From Lates calcarifer (taxonomy: Eukaryota > Chordata > Actinopteri > Centropomidae), in contig NC_066856.1 in assembly GCF_001640805.2 (NCBI RefSeq), forward strand, positions 4,006,826 to 4,070,825: DNA of 64,000 nt. Reading direction: 5' to 3'. The translations under genes were made by a program, and so were the position numbers. The notes under the pieces are model-generated. The model saw nothing but the letters and a program-made list of their open reading frames with translations. It ran no database searches and had not been told where the DNA came from. This document shows, in pieces, positions 46,801 to 58,862 of the stretch; within the stretch, counting starts at the first letter, position 1; each line of letters opens with the position of its first letter.

Positions 46801-48468
46801 TCCTGTTTTTTTCTGTAATTCTTCCTCCCCAAACTCTCTCTACCCAGTCAATGTATTCATCCTTTGTCCAGCCTTTCCTCCTTAGCTCTAACCATTCGTA
46901 TGACTATTTATGAGTGCAGTATCCCTCACAGTGGGGCCCAGTAGTGAAAGTAACAGGAGCTCTTCAGAAGCTTAAAACTCTTTAGTGGAGGCCATCTATC
47001 AGCCTGACACACACTCACCCTGATGCAGCACAAGCACAGTCAAATCAGCACACAGACCTTATGTCCACACATTTATGTTTGTATGTGTTTCCATAAGAAA
47101 CACATGAGATTCAACTCACACAAACCTGGGACTTGCAGTGGATTCACAATTCATTGAAAGCAAAGAGGCAGCGTGCAGGGTAGAGAAGTATGTGCAAGTA
47201 TGTCTGTCTGTGTGTGTGTGTGTGTGTGTGTGTTCAGGCATAACAACAGCTCTCTGAGTGCATTAAGATCATCTTTTGACATTGAGCAGAGGCCACTGAA
47301 CTAAATGGCTCCTTCTACAGTAAGTGGTTTAGAGAGAGACACACATCAGTGCTTTGTGGGAGTCAGAGCTAACCAAGGTCACATCTGTGGTTTACACTTT
47401 TGACCACACTTATAAACACACACATGCAAAGATATGGGCACACATACACCTTTGAGTTGGCATTAAGATAAACTGTCAGAGGAAAGAGCCATAACATCAT
47501 ACACTTAAAGACACAACAGGCCATCAACAGTAAAATTGCTTCATAACATTACAATGAATACAAGCAGTGAGCAGTGTCCTCTGCTCAAAATATGGATGAC
47601 TTATATTTTTGTCCTGCTATACATTAGAATGTATTGTTTTTAGTTTTTATTGACTCCATACTTACAGTATTTTCCCATAAAGATGTATTGTGCATTACTT
47701 CCATTTTATTTTGAAAGTGACCCTCTTATTTTGAAGGTGACATACCATCATTAGGCCCTAAATAACTGACAAGGACAAGACAGCGTCAAGCAGGTGAAAA
47801 TATGTCCTCCAAACCGGAATTGTCATATTTGTTTTTTATTGTTCAGCACCTGGTTGCAAATGGCACAGTTTGTCAAAGTTTTGATTTTGCAATGTGATTG
47901 AGGGTGAATAACTTTACACTTCCTTTGCATATTATATTATGTTTGAAAGTGTGCATTTGTTAGCAAGACTGCTATAGTAGCTAAGTGCGCACGTGATTTT
48001 CGTTGTCCCTAATGAGCAGTGCTCAACAGGGCGACTCCGGTGGAGGAAATGCTCATGAAGGTTTTTTTTTAAAAAAAATACTCATGCACGCTTAAACTAG
48101 GTATATGCAGAACATCTCACATGCAGTAATTTGTTCATTGTTCTTCAGTCACACTTCTGTGCCATTAATTGGATAGGTGGTGTTGCTGTCCTGGAGAAAG
48201 CTGAAGTAAAAATAAAATTTTCTCACTCCACCCACAGGTCGTAAGTTTGTCATCGCCAATGCAAGAGTGGAGAACTGTGCCATCATCTTCTGCAACGATG
48301 GCTTCTGCCACATGTGTGGTTACTCGCGTGCTGAGATCATGCAGAAGCCGTGCACGTGCAACTTCCTGTACGGACCAGACACCAAACGACTGGCTATTGC
48401 CCAGATGGCACAGGCCCTGCTGGGGTCGGAGGAGAGGAAGGTGGAGATCGACCTTTACCGGAAAGACG
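24760..48468 (+). CDS. kcnh2: ERG-type voltage-gated K+ channel, 5' coding part (exons 1-2)
   Basis: Two exons are visible, 24760-24835 and 48238-48468; the rest lies beyond the window. The encoded 102 residues are the PAS cap and most of the PAS (eag) domain of a Kv11 channel, the cytoplasmic N-terminus that slows deactivation. The start [19 protein letters not shown] is essentially invariant in ERG channels. VENCA, CGYSRAE and YRKDG favour KCNH2 over KCNH6 or KCNH7, as does the neighbouring sspo (both genes are on human 7q36). Exon lengths of 76 and 231 nt match those I recall for human KCNH2. Some residues ([11 protein letters not shown]) resemble KCNH7, so a phylogeny would settle the paralogue, including the a/b teleost copies. 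Confidence 0.88.
30369..30382. promoter_or_regulatory. X-box-like (RFX) palindrome
   Basis: ATTGCCATGGCAAC differs from the palindromic X-box GTTGCCATGGCAAC at one of 14 positions. Lies in kcnh2 intron 1. Binding is inferred from motif only. Confidence 0.45.
31832..31884 (+). repeat. (CT)26 microsatellite with adjoining CA run
   Basis: CT dinucleotides to 31884, preceded by CA-rich sequence from about 31813. The open frames across it on both strands are repeat artefacts. Confidence 0.95.
34390..34475 (+). repeat. Dispersed teleost repeat end (copy 1)
   Basis: Carries GACCCTCAAAGGATAAGCGG followed by TATA and a GATGGATGG end. This is a tail frequently seen in fish dispersed repeats. Shared with the copy at 35790. 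Confidence 0.5.
35790..35865 (+). repeat. Dispersed teleost repeat end (copy 2)
   Basis: Reads GCTGGGATTGGCCCCAGCC, then AAAGGATAAGCAGTATAGC and an ATGGATGAAGGG end, which matches copy 1 at 34390 over its tail. Family not named with certainty. Confidence 0.55.
36590..36769 (+). pseudogene. Tc1-like transposase fragment
   Basis: Best-preserved stretch of the broken transposase in the element above: about 60 codons around the SDETK catalytic motif, ended by a stop at 36767-36769. Surrounding coding parts are shifted out of frame. Confidence 0.8.
36926..36970 (+). repeat. Three tandem 15-bp units at the Tc1-like right repeat
   Basis: The 15-mer AAGGGTCTGAATATT is present twice exactly (36926, 36941) and once with one change (36956). 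It is normally single in this element's inner terminal repeat. Confidence 0.95.
39031..39044. promoter_or_regulatory. X-box-like motif
   Basis: GTTTCCATGGCAAT, 12 of 14 matches to the palindromic RFX X-box. Confidence 0.3.
39605..39631 (+). repeat. (CAG)n short trinucleotide repeat
   Basis: About nine AGC/CAG units with one T interruption, non-coding, in kcnh2 intron 1. Confidence 0.9.
43555..43670 (-). mobile_element. tRNA-derived SINE fragment
   Basis: On the minus strand it reads GGTGGCCTAGTGGTTAAGTA, resembling a tRNA A box. It continues through a decayed B-box region and GGACCTTCACTGTATGTCAT followed by TCCCC. That order matches a common teleost tRNA-like SINE. It is degenerate and truncated. 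No functional tRNA can be folded from it. Confidence 0.55.
46500..46545 (+). repeat. Possible LINE 3' tail with (CTGAA)n
   Basis: AGGGATAAGTGAAG followed by TTTTTAATTGAACTGAACTG resembles the microsatellite-like tail of fish LINEs. No coding part upstream was recognised. Confidence 0.3.
47209..47233 (+). repeat. (TG)12 microsatellite
   Basis: TG run in kcnh2 intron 1, preceded by TCTG units. Confidence 0.9.
48238..48468 (+). CDS. kcnh2: kcnh2 exon 2 (PAS domain core)
   Basis: Acceptor CACCCACAG ends at 48237; donor GT at 48469. Phase 1 to 1, 231 nt. It encodes [20 protein letters not shown], then [20 protein letters not shown] and [18 protein letters not shown]. Compared with human KCNH2 from memory, notable changes are Y43F, E50H, L51M and D67N; the FCND-GFC core and the Cys residues are kept. 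The antisense frame at 48165-48668 is a shadow. Confidence 0.95.
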
Positions 48469-49338
48469 GTAGGGGAAAAAAAACGTGTTGAGTGGTGGTT
48501 GTGTGGATGTATGCAAGTGTATGTACATTTGTTTTTATCCTGTTGACTTGTACGGGAGATGAATGTGGAGATGATCCTCTGGTGTGTAAAGACAGCATAG
48601 TGTCTGCCTGCTGGGGAAGGAAAGTGTGTGTGTTTACAATACATAAAAGTGAGAGCTGATGTAGTCATAGAAATGGAATGTATAAAAAAAAAGGTCAGTG
48701 TGTGTGTATTTTATGTTTGGAGAAGGACGTTGTTGGGTCAGGAGAGTAAATGCCATTTTAGTTGTTGTGTTATTCCTGTATTGGGAATGTACTATGGAGG
48801 GCACTCATGAGTGAATGTATTTAGGAAAGTGTGTATGTGCAGTTTTTAGATGTTTGAATGGTTTTGTCACTATAATATGGACTTGTTTCTCAGTATCTGT
48901 TTGTGTGGTGTGTGCAGAACATTTGGCACCCACCAGCTCGTGTTTATGTGTGAACCGTTATGTGTGAATGACCTTACTACTGTTTACTGATAAGTCCATT
49001 TTGTATCTTGTGTCTCTTGCAGCTTGTTAGTGCCATGTTTCTTGTTGTGATGACAGTGGAAGTGCAGAAAATACAGTATGGCACTTTTGAACTGGTCCCA
49101 CTTTGTATTAAAGAAAGCTCACGTGTAGCTGTGGTTAGGTTTTTGTTTTCAACAGACCTGACCCAAAGTTAACATTCACAGTAAGATGTACTTTAGAGGA
49201 AAGTACATGGGGAAACCCTTGTAGAATTCTCTCCAATGGCAAGAGTGTATTTATGTCTACACACATGCCAGCTGGACCAGGACCAGGTAACAGGACCCTG
49301 GTCTCTGCAACGATAGACGGCTTCCATGGCGATAAAGA

Positions 49339-49352
49339 GCTGCCATGGTAAT
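49339..49352. promoter_or_regulatory. X-box-like motif
   Basis: GCTGCCATGGTAAT, 12 of 14 matches to GTTGCCATGGTAAC, about 870 bp after kcnh2 exon 2. It sits in a non-repetitive, GC-balanced stretch (49255-49400). Confidence 0.3.
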
Positions 49353-51480
49353 AAAGTCAGCAACTCCCTGGGCTATGGCCAAAGCATCTGCTGGACATTT
49401 TCCACCTGTAGACAGACACCAGAACAGCAGGGGCAGGGAACAGGGGGGAGGGAGAGAAAGAGGCAGATGGAGGAAAAGGAGGGAGGAGGAAAGGGCTTGA
49501 AACAAACTGAGGGGAAAAAAGAGGGCAAGATGACTAAGTGGCAGGAAAACAGCACAGCTCTGAAAAGTGAAGAAGTACCAGTGGGTGAGACATGGGAGAA
49601 ACAAAGTGAGAGAATGAGAGGGACACGGTGATTGTCAGAGAGTAAGTTTCTCATGTAATCTGAAAGTGTTGCTGGTGGTGAGAGAGAGTAAAAGAGAAAC
49701 ACAGAGATGGCGCCAGCTGTCTCCTCTCTCTGATACTTCTGAGGAGTGCTTTGCCAATCCAGCTCTCCACTCTGCACATTTCACTTTCCACTGTTTATAC
49801 TGGAGATGTGGACACACACATACACCAGCAATCTGCTATACAAAAGTACCTCGTAAAAAGCCAGGACCCTGTATATAGAATTACAGAGGTGTTGTCATTT
49901 CTGTCTCACTGGCCATGTTAACTAGAGTCCACCACGCTAACAACACATAGTTAAAGGCTTTGGAAGCAACAACATTTAATGCCTGCAAGGCTTTTGTGCC
50001 AGTGTGGGGCTGTTAGCTGTAAAGCTCCTGTTGGCGTATGCACTGCTTTATGTTGATTATGCTGTCCCATCTCAGACAAAAGAGAAGTAATTATATTAAC
50101 TAAAATCTTATACCACTGTAGGTTATGGTTTTAGTAGCAACATGACTCATGTAATTACCATTCTCAAAACAATGACTAATGTGATCACATATCCATAATA
50201 TAGTGCTGGAGTTCAGAGAACACACAATGCATATGGATATAATATGGAAAAGTGCACCCAGTGTTTTTCATGCAAGGATGAATCTGATTATACCTCATAG
50301 ATATTGTACTTAACATAGCGGCATAGCCCTGCCCAAAGCCCTGTAGACTCCTTGTTGAATGTTTGATGCAACTATATTTCTTTTAAACTTTACTTATCCA
50401 TATAGAGTCACTTCAGTGTGCTTGGTGTTTCCATCAGTTTATCACACATCATATTCAGACCCAACAGCTCCTCTGGAGAAGATGGGGGTCTAGTTCTTTG
50501 TTGCCTTTGTCATGCTCTTGAGCGAACCTTTCTCATTAGCATTATATGATCATCGTTTTCCTGCAGCTTCCTATAACAAAGACATAAGTTTGATGTACTT
50601 GAAGACAAGTTAATGGCATCATTCCTGGTGGCTGCCAGCTTGAGCATCTGCTCTGTTGGCCCAAACAGTAGTAGTGGATTAGAATTCCCAGTTGCTCTAG
50701 CGATCATACAGAGCAGCTCCTATATGAGAATGTGTTGTTAAAACTATATGACTAGATACTGGACTTCACTGGGAAAAACTGCATAGACAACCTACTATTG
50801 AATAATAAAGGATTAAAAAAAGGAATATTCTTGATTAAATCATGGTCCAAGGGACGTTGTGTCGTTTTCAAGGGACGTTTTCAGGATTTGTTTTGACAGA
50901 TGGGCCTTTGCACTACGAAAAATGAATTCTCATGTCCTGCATGGATTTATTTACTTTGAATAAAATCAACGACGTGAATCAAGTGATGTTCCCTCTGCCA
51001 AGTCTATTGATTAATTATATCATCAGAGCATCTCCAGAGTGTACAATTATATCATCATCCTTATTCCATGACAATGTAACATAAGCAGAGGTATTTTCTG
51101 TCGCCATGGTTTACAGTTTTTGGCTGCAACTAGTCAAGTGGTGAATGTGTACTATGGCAACTAGGAAAGTAATTTAGTTTCAGTGGAGGCTTACACCCTC
51201 TCAGAGCCTTCTAGTCTCTGAACTGACTCCTGAACTGACCTATGAAAACCCTGCAGCATTGTGTTTTATGCAGACAGTAGCTCTGTAAGCAAGCATTGTG
51301 AATGTTCTAGTAAGGAAGTCATGAGTGCTGAGAGGATTGAAGAGTTTTAAAAGCTGTTATCTTCTGTGGCAGTGTGATTGAGCTCAGCTGACAATACTTC
51401 AGAGTGTATCAGCAAACATACATACACTGCACCTACACATTAGACAACCTTCTCTGTGACTGGGAACTTTTGTTTGTCTT

Positions 51481-51494
51481 GTTGCCATGGCGTT
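51481..51494. promoter_or_regulatory. X-box-like half site
   Basis: GTTGCCATGGCGTT: left half perfect, right half poor. A similar half site, GTCGCCATGG, lies at 51100-51109. Confidence 0.25.
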
Positions 51495-54400
51495 AGAGAG
51501 GCCCTCATCATGCTGTCTCAGTAACCAAGGGACACTCTTTTGATTGGGTGTCCATTTTGGCATTCCTCTTCAACGCTTTACACTCTAGTCTACTGCATGT
51601 AAGAATGGATTTATTGTAACTTGTGAGTAAAAGTAAATGATTTGCAGCTGTTATTGCAGATCATGACTTAATTGACTGAAATGATACCTTTATGGACATA
51701 AAAAAATGTTTCTGTCTTTCTGCAGACACTAAGCTTTTTGTCACTAGTAAAATCCTCATTGATTTGTACTCAATTAAAGATAGTGAATGACTGAAAAATT
51801 CTGTCCAGGGTGTTTGTTGTGTTGTGTGTGTCGGTGGGTGTGACCCTGGTGACTCCTCTTTCTCAGTCATAGTCACACACACTCAAGCACACAAAGACAC
51901 AGACACAGAGTCTTAGGTAACCCCAGCGGGCCACCTTTAAGCCATCGGAGAGCCGCTGATCGAACACCATGGACACACCTCATCCATAATGCACACAAGG
52001 AGGAAACATTATGCCACCTCCTCTTGTCCCCTTTGCCTCCTTCCTCCCCTCCCTCTCTCCTCCCTCCTCTTGCAAAGGCATAGAGGAAAAACAAAAGAAT
52101 AGCCTTTCCCTTGATCTCAAAGAGCAACCTAAGAAATGAGTGCGCATGTGTGTGTGTGTTTTACTTTGAATGGTGGGATTGTGTAGCCATGACCCACACA
52201 TACATACACACAGAGAACGCACACACATGCATGAATGCATAACACACATACACACACAGGCTTCATCCGAGCCCATTTATCTAGTGCCAAGCTTAGGCAT
52301 GAGCCTTCACGATGATAGATCTCCCTTCTCGCTCTCACGCTCAATTGTCCGACTCCGATTGCTCACCAGCTTAATCAATCATGCTCTCCAGGTAAACTGC
52401 AATAGGAAACGTGCACAAATACGCACACACACTCACCATGTAGAGATTTTTGCCACAGAAAGAGCTACTTCCCCAGTTTGGTGTTGCTTGTAAGGCTTTA
52501 AATCCCTTGGCTTGCACAAATTTGCAGTTTTACTGTGGCTTTTGGTTCACAGGGAAATATGGTCATGACTAGGAAGGGATTAAAAGAGAGCATAGATGTA
52601 TTCCTTCTGTTTGAAAGACAGAAGAAAATGTTAGCTTGGGAAGGGAGTGAATAAAGCAGCTATCTGTTTTAACTGGGTTACCCTTTTTTCCCTTACACTT
52701 GCACTTTACACCCCTCTGTCTGTCTCTTGAATCTCACTCATTTTCTCTCAAACTCATTCTCTCTCCTTGTTTCTTATCTTTCTCTCCACAGTCTGTCTGA
52801 TTGTGTATCACTATTTGTCTCTCTCTTTTGCTTGCCTTTCCTTTTTCTTCTTGGCTGTAGTTGCTTAGTCTCACTATCTGCAGCTCTCCCTCCCTTCTAT
52901 TTCATCGGTACTCATTGTCTTTAACTTTCTCATGACCTTTGTCTTTCTGTTCCTCTCTGCCCTTCCACCAGGGAAGAAAGAACATTGCTTGCCATCAGGC
53001 TGTAACAGTGTGACAGATTGTGTTCTGATACAAGTTGTCTGCATCAAGGGGCAATGAAGACAACCATCATGAACTGGATCAATTCAAGAATGTCACATTT
53101 GTCAGTGTTAAGATGTTGGAGTTTGAATTCTATTTCAATCGATGGTTTCTTGACAAATCCCTTCTGTAACAGCAGAGTTAAGACAAGTGACAGAAATCCT
53201 TTGAATATAGAAGATTCTGTGTCTTTTATTTTCAGGATAACCTTGCTAAACTATGCTCCTGAAGTCCATGTGTTGTATTATTATTATTATCTATTTTTTT
53301 ATTTTTGGGGGGGGGATTATTTTTTTAGTGCAAAAGAATAATGCACTAAAAAGTGAATTATCTATCACTATCAATTTATCACTTGAAACTCACTTCATTA
53401 CAGTGAGTTGAAGCGATGGACAGTGTGCAGGATTCTTTGATTTTCTTTTCAGATTTACAGTTTTTGATCTTTGCCCTTGTCACTAAGACTTTATGGTGTG
53501 AAAGAACTGCATTGAAATTACATTTGTGTTCTATATAAATATTTTAAATATCAAGTATTTAGCTAGACACCGAAATAAGCAGTGTCAACTCTGCTTTGTA
53601 AAATACACCCTGACAAAACAGAGCTTAATGAACTTTTGAGGAAACACTCTCAGACAGGTGATATACTTGCAGTGACTGCTAAATTGGTTAAAATTGAAAT
53701 CATTCAAACAATCAGTGCGTATAATAGACATGTACATGTGTATTTGCTGTGGCTTTGGTATTCTTGGTACCCTTCGTTTACTAACACTAAAAAGAACATG
53801 GAGAAATTGCACTCATCAGTCAACTGTGATGATTTTCTAGATGCATCAAACATTATACTGGTGTGCAAAGAATTTGGCCATTTGGCAAATATGCAGACAG
53901 AGGTCCAGAGGGAGGGACAGACAGATGGAGCCTTTAAACTGAAATGTCAAATTAAAGATGTTTTTAAGCTAACTGTCCAGTGGTCAAGACATCACACTCC
54001 AGTAACATCATTGAGCAGTTGTGCTTTTTGAGTTCAGGGAGCCAGGTGCACCACACACCCCCTTTATCTGCCATCTGTTACAGAAGCTCTGAATGCCCAG
54101 AGCGCCTACCTCTTATTGGACCATGCAGTCTACGTTGTTGTTCCCTTGGCTGAAAAGGAGCCACACAGACCACTTAGATGATCAGTGCAGGAGAAAATAA
54201 GGAAATAAGGATTAGATTGCATATATACAGTATAACTATAGGGCACAGAGACAATGACAGCTGTGTCAACAATGCCTTGCTCTTTACTTTATCTCAACTG
54301 TATCAAAATTAGTATTCTCCGTCTTATAAGTAGTACTCAAGTTTTTGTGTGTCTGTATCTCATACATAACAAGCAGTTTTGTAGATAAGAGAACTGTTGC

Positions 54401-56918
54401 ACAGGCACAACAAGCAAAGCTTTTAAACACAAACCTTGAAATCCTGAAAAAAAAGTCTGGGAAATCACTACCCCAGTTGCAGACATAAGCATTAGTCCAG
54501 TTTGTGTGACTGTGAACTGATAACACCCCCAGGCATTATGAAAAGACTGTATTGGGTGTGTGAGTGGGGTTCTTGAGGACTATCGGGTGTCTATCTGACA
54601 ATGTGAGTGTCGTTACAGCATTGTGCTGTGATAATGCAGTGAGCCCAGAGGAGCAGGCTGTCCTGTGCGTCTAGGGGGACTCTTGATTGCCTAGCAGCGG
54701 TAGCTAAGCAAAGCACTTAGAGACCTGCAGCCTCTGAGGAGAGGTTAACACTCTATGCTGATGACTGCCGTGGATGATCCCACCTCCAGCTAAGAGCACA
54801 TAACATGCAGTCACAAACACAACTAATGCTATCAGCTGTCGCCCACACAACAAGAAGTTGCATTATGTTTTTGAACTGAAGGGAGAGGCATCCATTTATA
54901 AAGCAGAGATGAAGAGCTTTTTGTTTTGTTTCAGCACAAATGAACAGCGTAATGACATGAACTTGCATAGGGGAATAGAGGACGGATAGAGGAGATAGAA
55001 AGGAGACAGAGAGAGAGAGAGGAGAGAGAGTTAGGGTGACAACTAGGAAGCAGGATTTAGACCAACAGCATCACCAGTGCATGATGTGTACATTAATATG
55101 CTCTGTATAAAATACGGTGTGGACATTTCCCCACTCATGACAACACTGGTATCATTTTACAAGAAAAGACATATGTCAGCTCAATGTCTGATTAGAGAAA
55201 TTTTATCAGGTTACTTTTTGGCAAAAAATCCAATGTCTTGCCAAACAGACAATGAAATAGGCTTTGACACCAAGTCCTCCATAATTGTCTTGTTGGTCAA
55301 CTCTCTTCCTGTCACATGATTAGACTCTTCTTTTCTATGATGTGACTCTATTCTGTGCCTGCACAGAGCAGACAATGTCAGTTTATAATTGCAGCATCTG
55401 ATGAAGCATTGATGACTAGTGTTGTACAAATTGGAGTTTTTTATTTGATGAATGTGGGCGCAACCTCTGATGCTTGAAGATAAGATCTTATCTTATCTGA
55501 ATGAACCAAATGGGTTTCATGTCTATAAACAACTTGGGGTGGAAAGTTATAGAAAACATAGGTAACCGTGGAAACCCTAGTGTTACCATGTAATATAAAT
55601 GTAAATGTAAAATATAATATACCATGTTGTCACTCACTCACTCCAGTTCTACTTTTTCAGTGTTTGCATCTGTGTACTCAGCTCACAGTGAGTGTTTGCA
55701 TGTATCTGTGTTAGGGTTTGTGTTTTCCTCATTTTTTGATGACGCCCAAATAATGAATCACGACATGTCAAAGTGTGATTGTGCAGCATTGTGTGTCCAC
55801 CTCATTAGTCAACCAATGTGCCTGTATCAGGCTGTTCTACATGCTTGCAGACACACTCTACACACACAGTAAAGTGCCAAAGACACAGCAGAACCATTGC
55901 ACCATTCAAATCAATATGGGCATCTACAATAACACATGCTCTAGGTAATGTGAAGTAATGATGTGTCTGTGTGTGTGTGTGTGTGTGAGTTTCTTGGAGT
56001 GAAATGATAGTTAATATCTATGTAGCAGTGGCCTTTCACCCTATTAAGTTGAATCTGGGGATCCAGATTTAATTCAATTTAATCAGTCACTTTAATCTTG
56101 CCCTGGGAAGTGGCTTATTTGAATAGAGTGATAATCTTGTTATGATGGAAATCAGCAGTTACAAATCTCTCGCTTAGTGTTGAGTCCCAGCTTATAAGTT
56201 CAGCAGTGTTCTGGTCGCTGGTCTGGGCCTTTGGATACACACTGTGACAGTATGGATTATTACTTGGTCCCAGGCCTTTCCCGAACCCTTTAATAATATG
56301 TGTGAACACCATGGAGTGAATTGGATTTGGTGTGCTGTATTCCATTAGTCACAGCAAAGACTTCCTAAATAATGTTTTTTATTAGTTTTTCATTCAAGTC
56401 TGACTCACACCAGTGCTATGATCCAGCTGTGCTGATCTGATTTGGTGTTAAATGTTAAACTCTTATATGCTTAATATATGCTGAGTGAAACATAGTCAGT
56501 TTCACTCTATGCTTGTTGCATCTTGCTTAAATATGCCTGAAAAATACCTGTGTGATAAACATGAGACATTCTGCTTCGTACTTGGGTAAATGGTGTGGAA
56601 AGGGAAAGTTAGATTCCAAATTCAGTTTTCCTTTTTTTCCGTAGAAAGCATTTTCAGTCTAACATGTTGCTTACATGTGAAGAGGGACACTGCTACTCTT
56701 AAGATTTAATCTGCTTACATCTCACACATGCACTCTGATGCCAGCTGTTTGCCCATTGTGAGGATGTGCATAATTGCCACCTAAAGTGGAAGATGCAGGT
56801 GTTAAGACGACGACAACGCTATCAGCAGCCTGGCAGTAGCTCACTCCCCATACACAGTCCAGCCATATATTAGAATTTTACCTTGGCTTAGAAGTGGTGG
56901 CATCACATTCATGCGCAC

Positions 56919-56920
56919 GC

Positions 56921-56944
<24 letters not shown>
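56919..56944 (+). repeat. (CA)13 microsatellite
   Basis: CA run in kcnh2 intron 2. Confidence 0.9.
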
Positions 56945-56951
<7 letters not shown>

Positions 56952-58542
56952 TAAACACAGCAGCAGCTTTGACGATACCTTTCCTGCAGTTGGAAACTGT
57001 TGTTGCTGAATGAATGCAGGGAAGACATTGTACTGGAATGAATGAGGCTCGACTTAAGTAAGTCTCAGAGGTGTCTGTGTATGTACAAGTGCGAGTTCAG
57101 TATAAATTTGCTTTCTAAAAATGGTTATCTTGAAATATGTGGATAGGTTTAGTCCATTACCCCAGGGCCTTAAACTCCTTCTCTTTCTCTCTCTGTGTTA
57201 GGCTGTGACACTCTCTCTCCCTCTCTCTGTGTTTTCTGCAACCCTACATCAGCATGCAAATGGACATTGACTTGTTTTGAACTTGCAGAGTGTGTTGACC
57301 ATCTCACAGAAGGAAGTTGCTTTCAATTGTTTTTCATCTTTGTACCGTTTCAGAACTCATTCACAACAAAACCTCATATTTCACCCAGAGGAATTCAGTT
57401 TGTGCTGTAGTTTAGTTTACTCAACCTATTATTTTACCAATATGTTGATCCTTCTTTGGTAGTTCAACATTTTGAATTTGTTAGCATCATCCTCTGTTGT
57501 AATTTCTTTGAACCTTTACATTTATGGTATATTTTCTTATATATCTGGAGATGTTATATTAGAATATTAGAAAAGACCAAAAATATTATGATGGATGTGT
57601 GTACTGTATGCATTTGTCTATTCTTGCCTTTGTGTGCATGTGTGTTTGTTTTCATATGTGTGTGTACATCTAGGTGTCTGTCAATACATGTTTGTGTGTT
57701 GCTCCTATAATTAGAAAACATTAATCTTAAGGGCATATTGATTTGCCAAGAAGGGAGAGCTGATAGATACTGGAGCCCTTGTCATTACTTGATGACCCCA
57801 GACCCTCAGGCTAAAACACACACACACACACAGAAACACAGAAACACACACACACACAGTCGTGTCTCCATGATGTCAGAGGACATTACACTGACCTACA
57901 TTCATTTCCTCGAGACTCATTCTAACCTTAACCATAACTACCACTTGCCTTTTTTTCCATGTTGTTGGGAATCCCTTCTGATGTTGTGGTGTCTCTGCAC
58001 ACACTTAGACACATACCACGTACATAACACCTCCTACTGTACCAACGTTTCTTCTCTAATTGTAATTTCACTGTATGCACCGTACAGGATGTCTATCCTT
58101 CTCTCTTCTTGCCTTTATCTCTCTTTCATCTCTCTCTCCTGTCCTCCTTCTACTGTCTTTCTGTTTTAGTCTAGATTTGTCTAGGATACTGCATGCTGCT
58201 GTGTATGTAGTCATCTGACAGAGAAGTATCAGTACAGAGGTTCAAAGCAGATCTTGCACTTCTATTACTCTTAGAATCTGTTTCTTGCCACTCCAGGCTA
58301 ATCTGAATATGCATGTGTACAGTATGTAAATTTTTCTCTCTGTCTCTCCCTCTTGAAGTTCTATGTGTGTATGAGAGGGACAGAGAGAGAGAGAGAGGAA
58401 GAGAGGAAGAGGGGAACTGTTGTGGAAAAGTCTCAGTGGAAAGTGTGTATATGTATGTGGAAACCTCTACTGTAATATGAATAAGGGTATCCTGTCCACT
58501 TGCGTGTATGCCTCATTATGCTCTCACATACACACGCACACG

Positions 58543-58544
<2 letters not shown>

Positions 58545-58590
<46 letters not shown>
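58545..58590 (+). repeat. (CA)23 microsatellite
   Basis: Long CA run preceded by CACACG variants; open frames over it on both strands are artefacts. Confidence 0.95.
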
Positions 58591-58591
<1 letters not shown>

Positions 58592-58862
58592 CCTTACATG
58601 TACAAGATTTGAAGGGCTCAGTTTGGTTTTGTCAAGTTTAAAATAAAGTATTGTGCTTGTAATTGGAGTCTCTGTTTTCCCTGACAATGCAAGTGCAGCA
58701 ACAACATTTCAAGTTTTGACATTAGAGCCAACATCAGCTCAAAATCATTTTTTAATATTCCGAGCTGACACATTTATTTCAAAACGAATGCTGTAGGATC
58801 ATACTTTTTCTAAATAGTCTATGTTATTTGTAGTCTTAATCTTACTAACAGTTTATTAAGTT

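Larger units (their letters stand above)
24836..48237 (+). other. kcnh2: kcnh2 intron 1 (23.4 kb)
   Basis: Long intron with no internal exon that I recognise. 24836-31780 is A+T-rich unique DNA with no recognised repeat apart from an X-box-like motif at 30369. 31.8 kb has a (CT)n tract. 34.39-37.12 kb holds two simple fish repeats and a Tc1-like remnant. 43.55-43.67 kb holds a SINE. The remainder is unannotated, with scattered C/T-rich runs (39120-39290, 46660-46900). All open frames here are short and featureless. Confidence 0.7.

Noticed and set aside
48165..48668. 167-codon minus-strand open frame
   Set aside because: Covers kcnh2 exon 2 in antisense; the sense strand has an unmistakable PAS domain.
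53582..54031. 149-codon plus-strand open frame in kcnh2 intron 2
   Set aside because: Low-information composition, no recognised domain, no splice or start context; chance frame in A+T-rich DNA.
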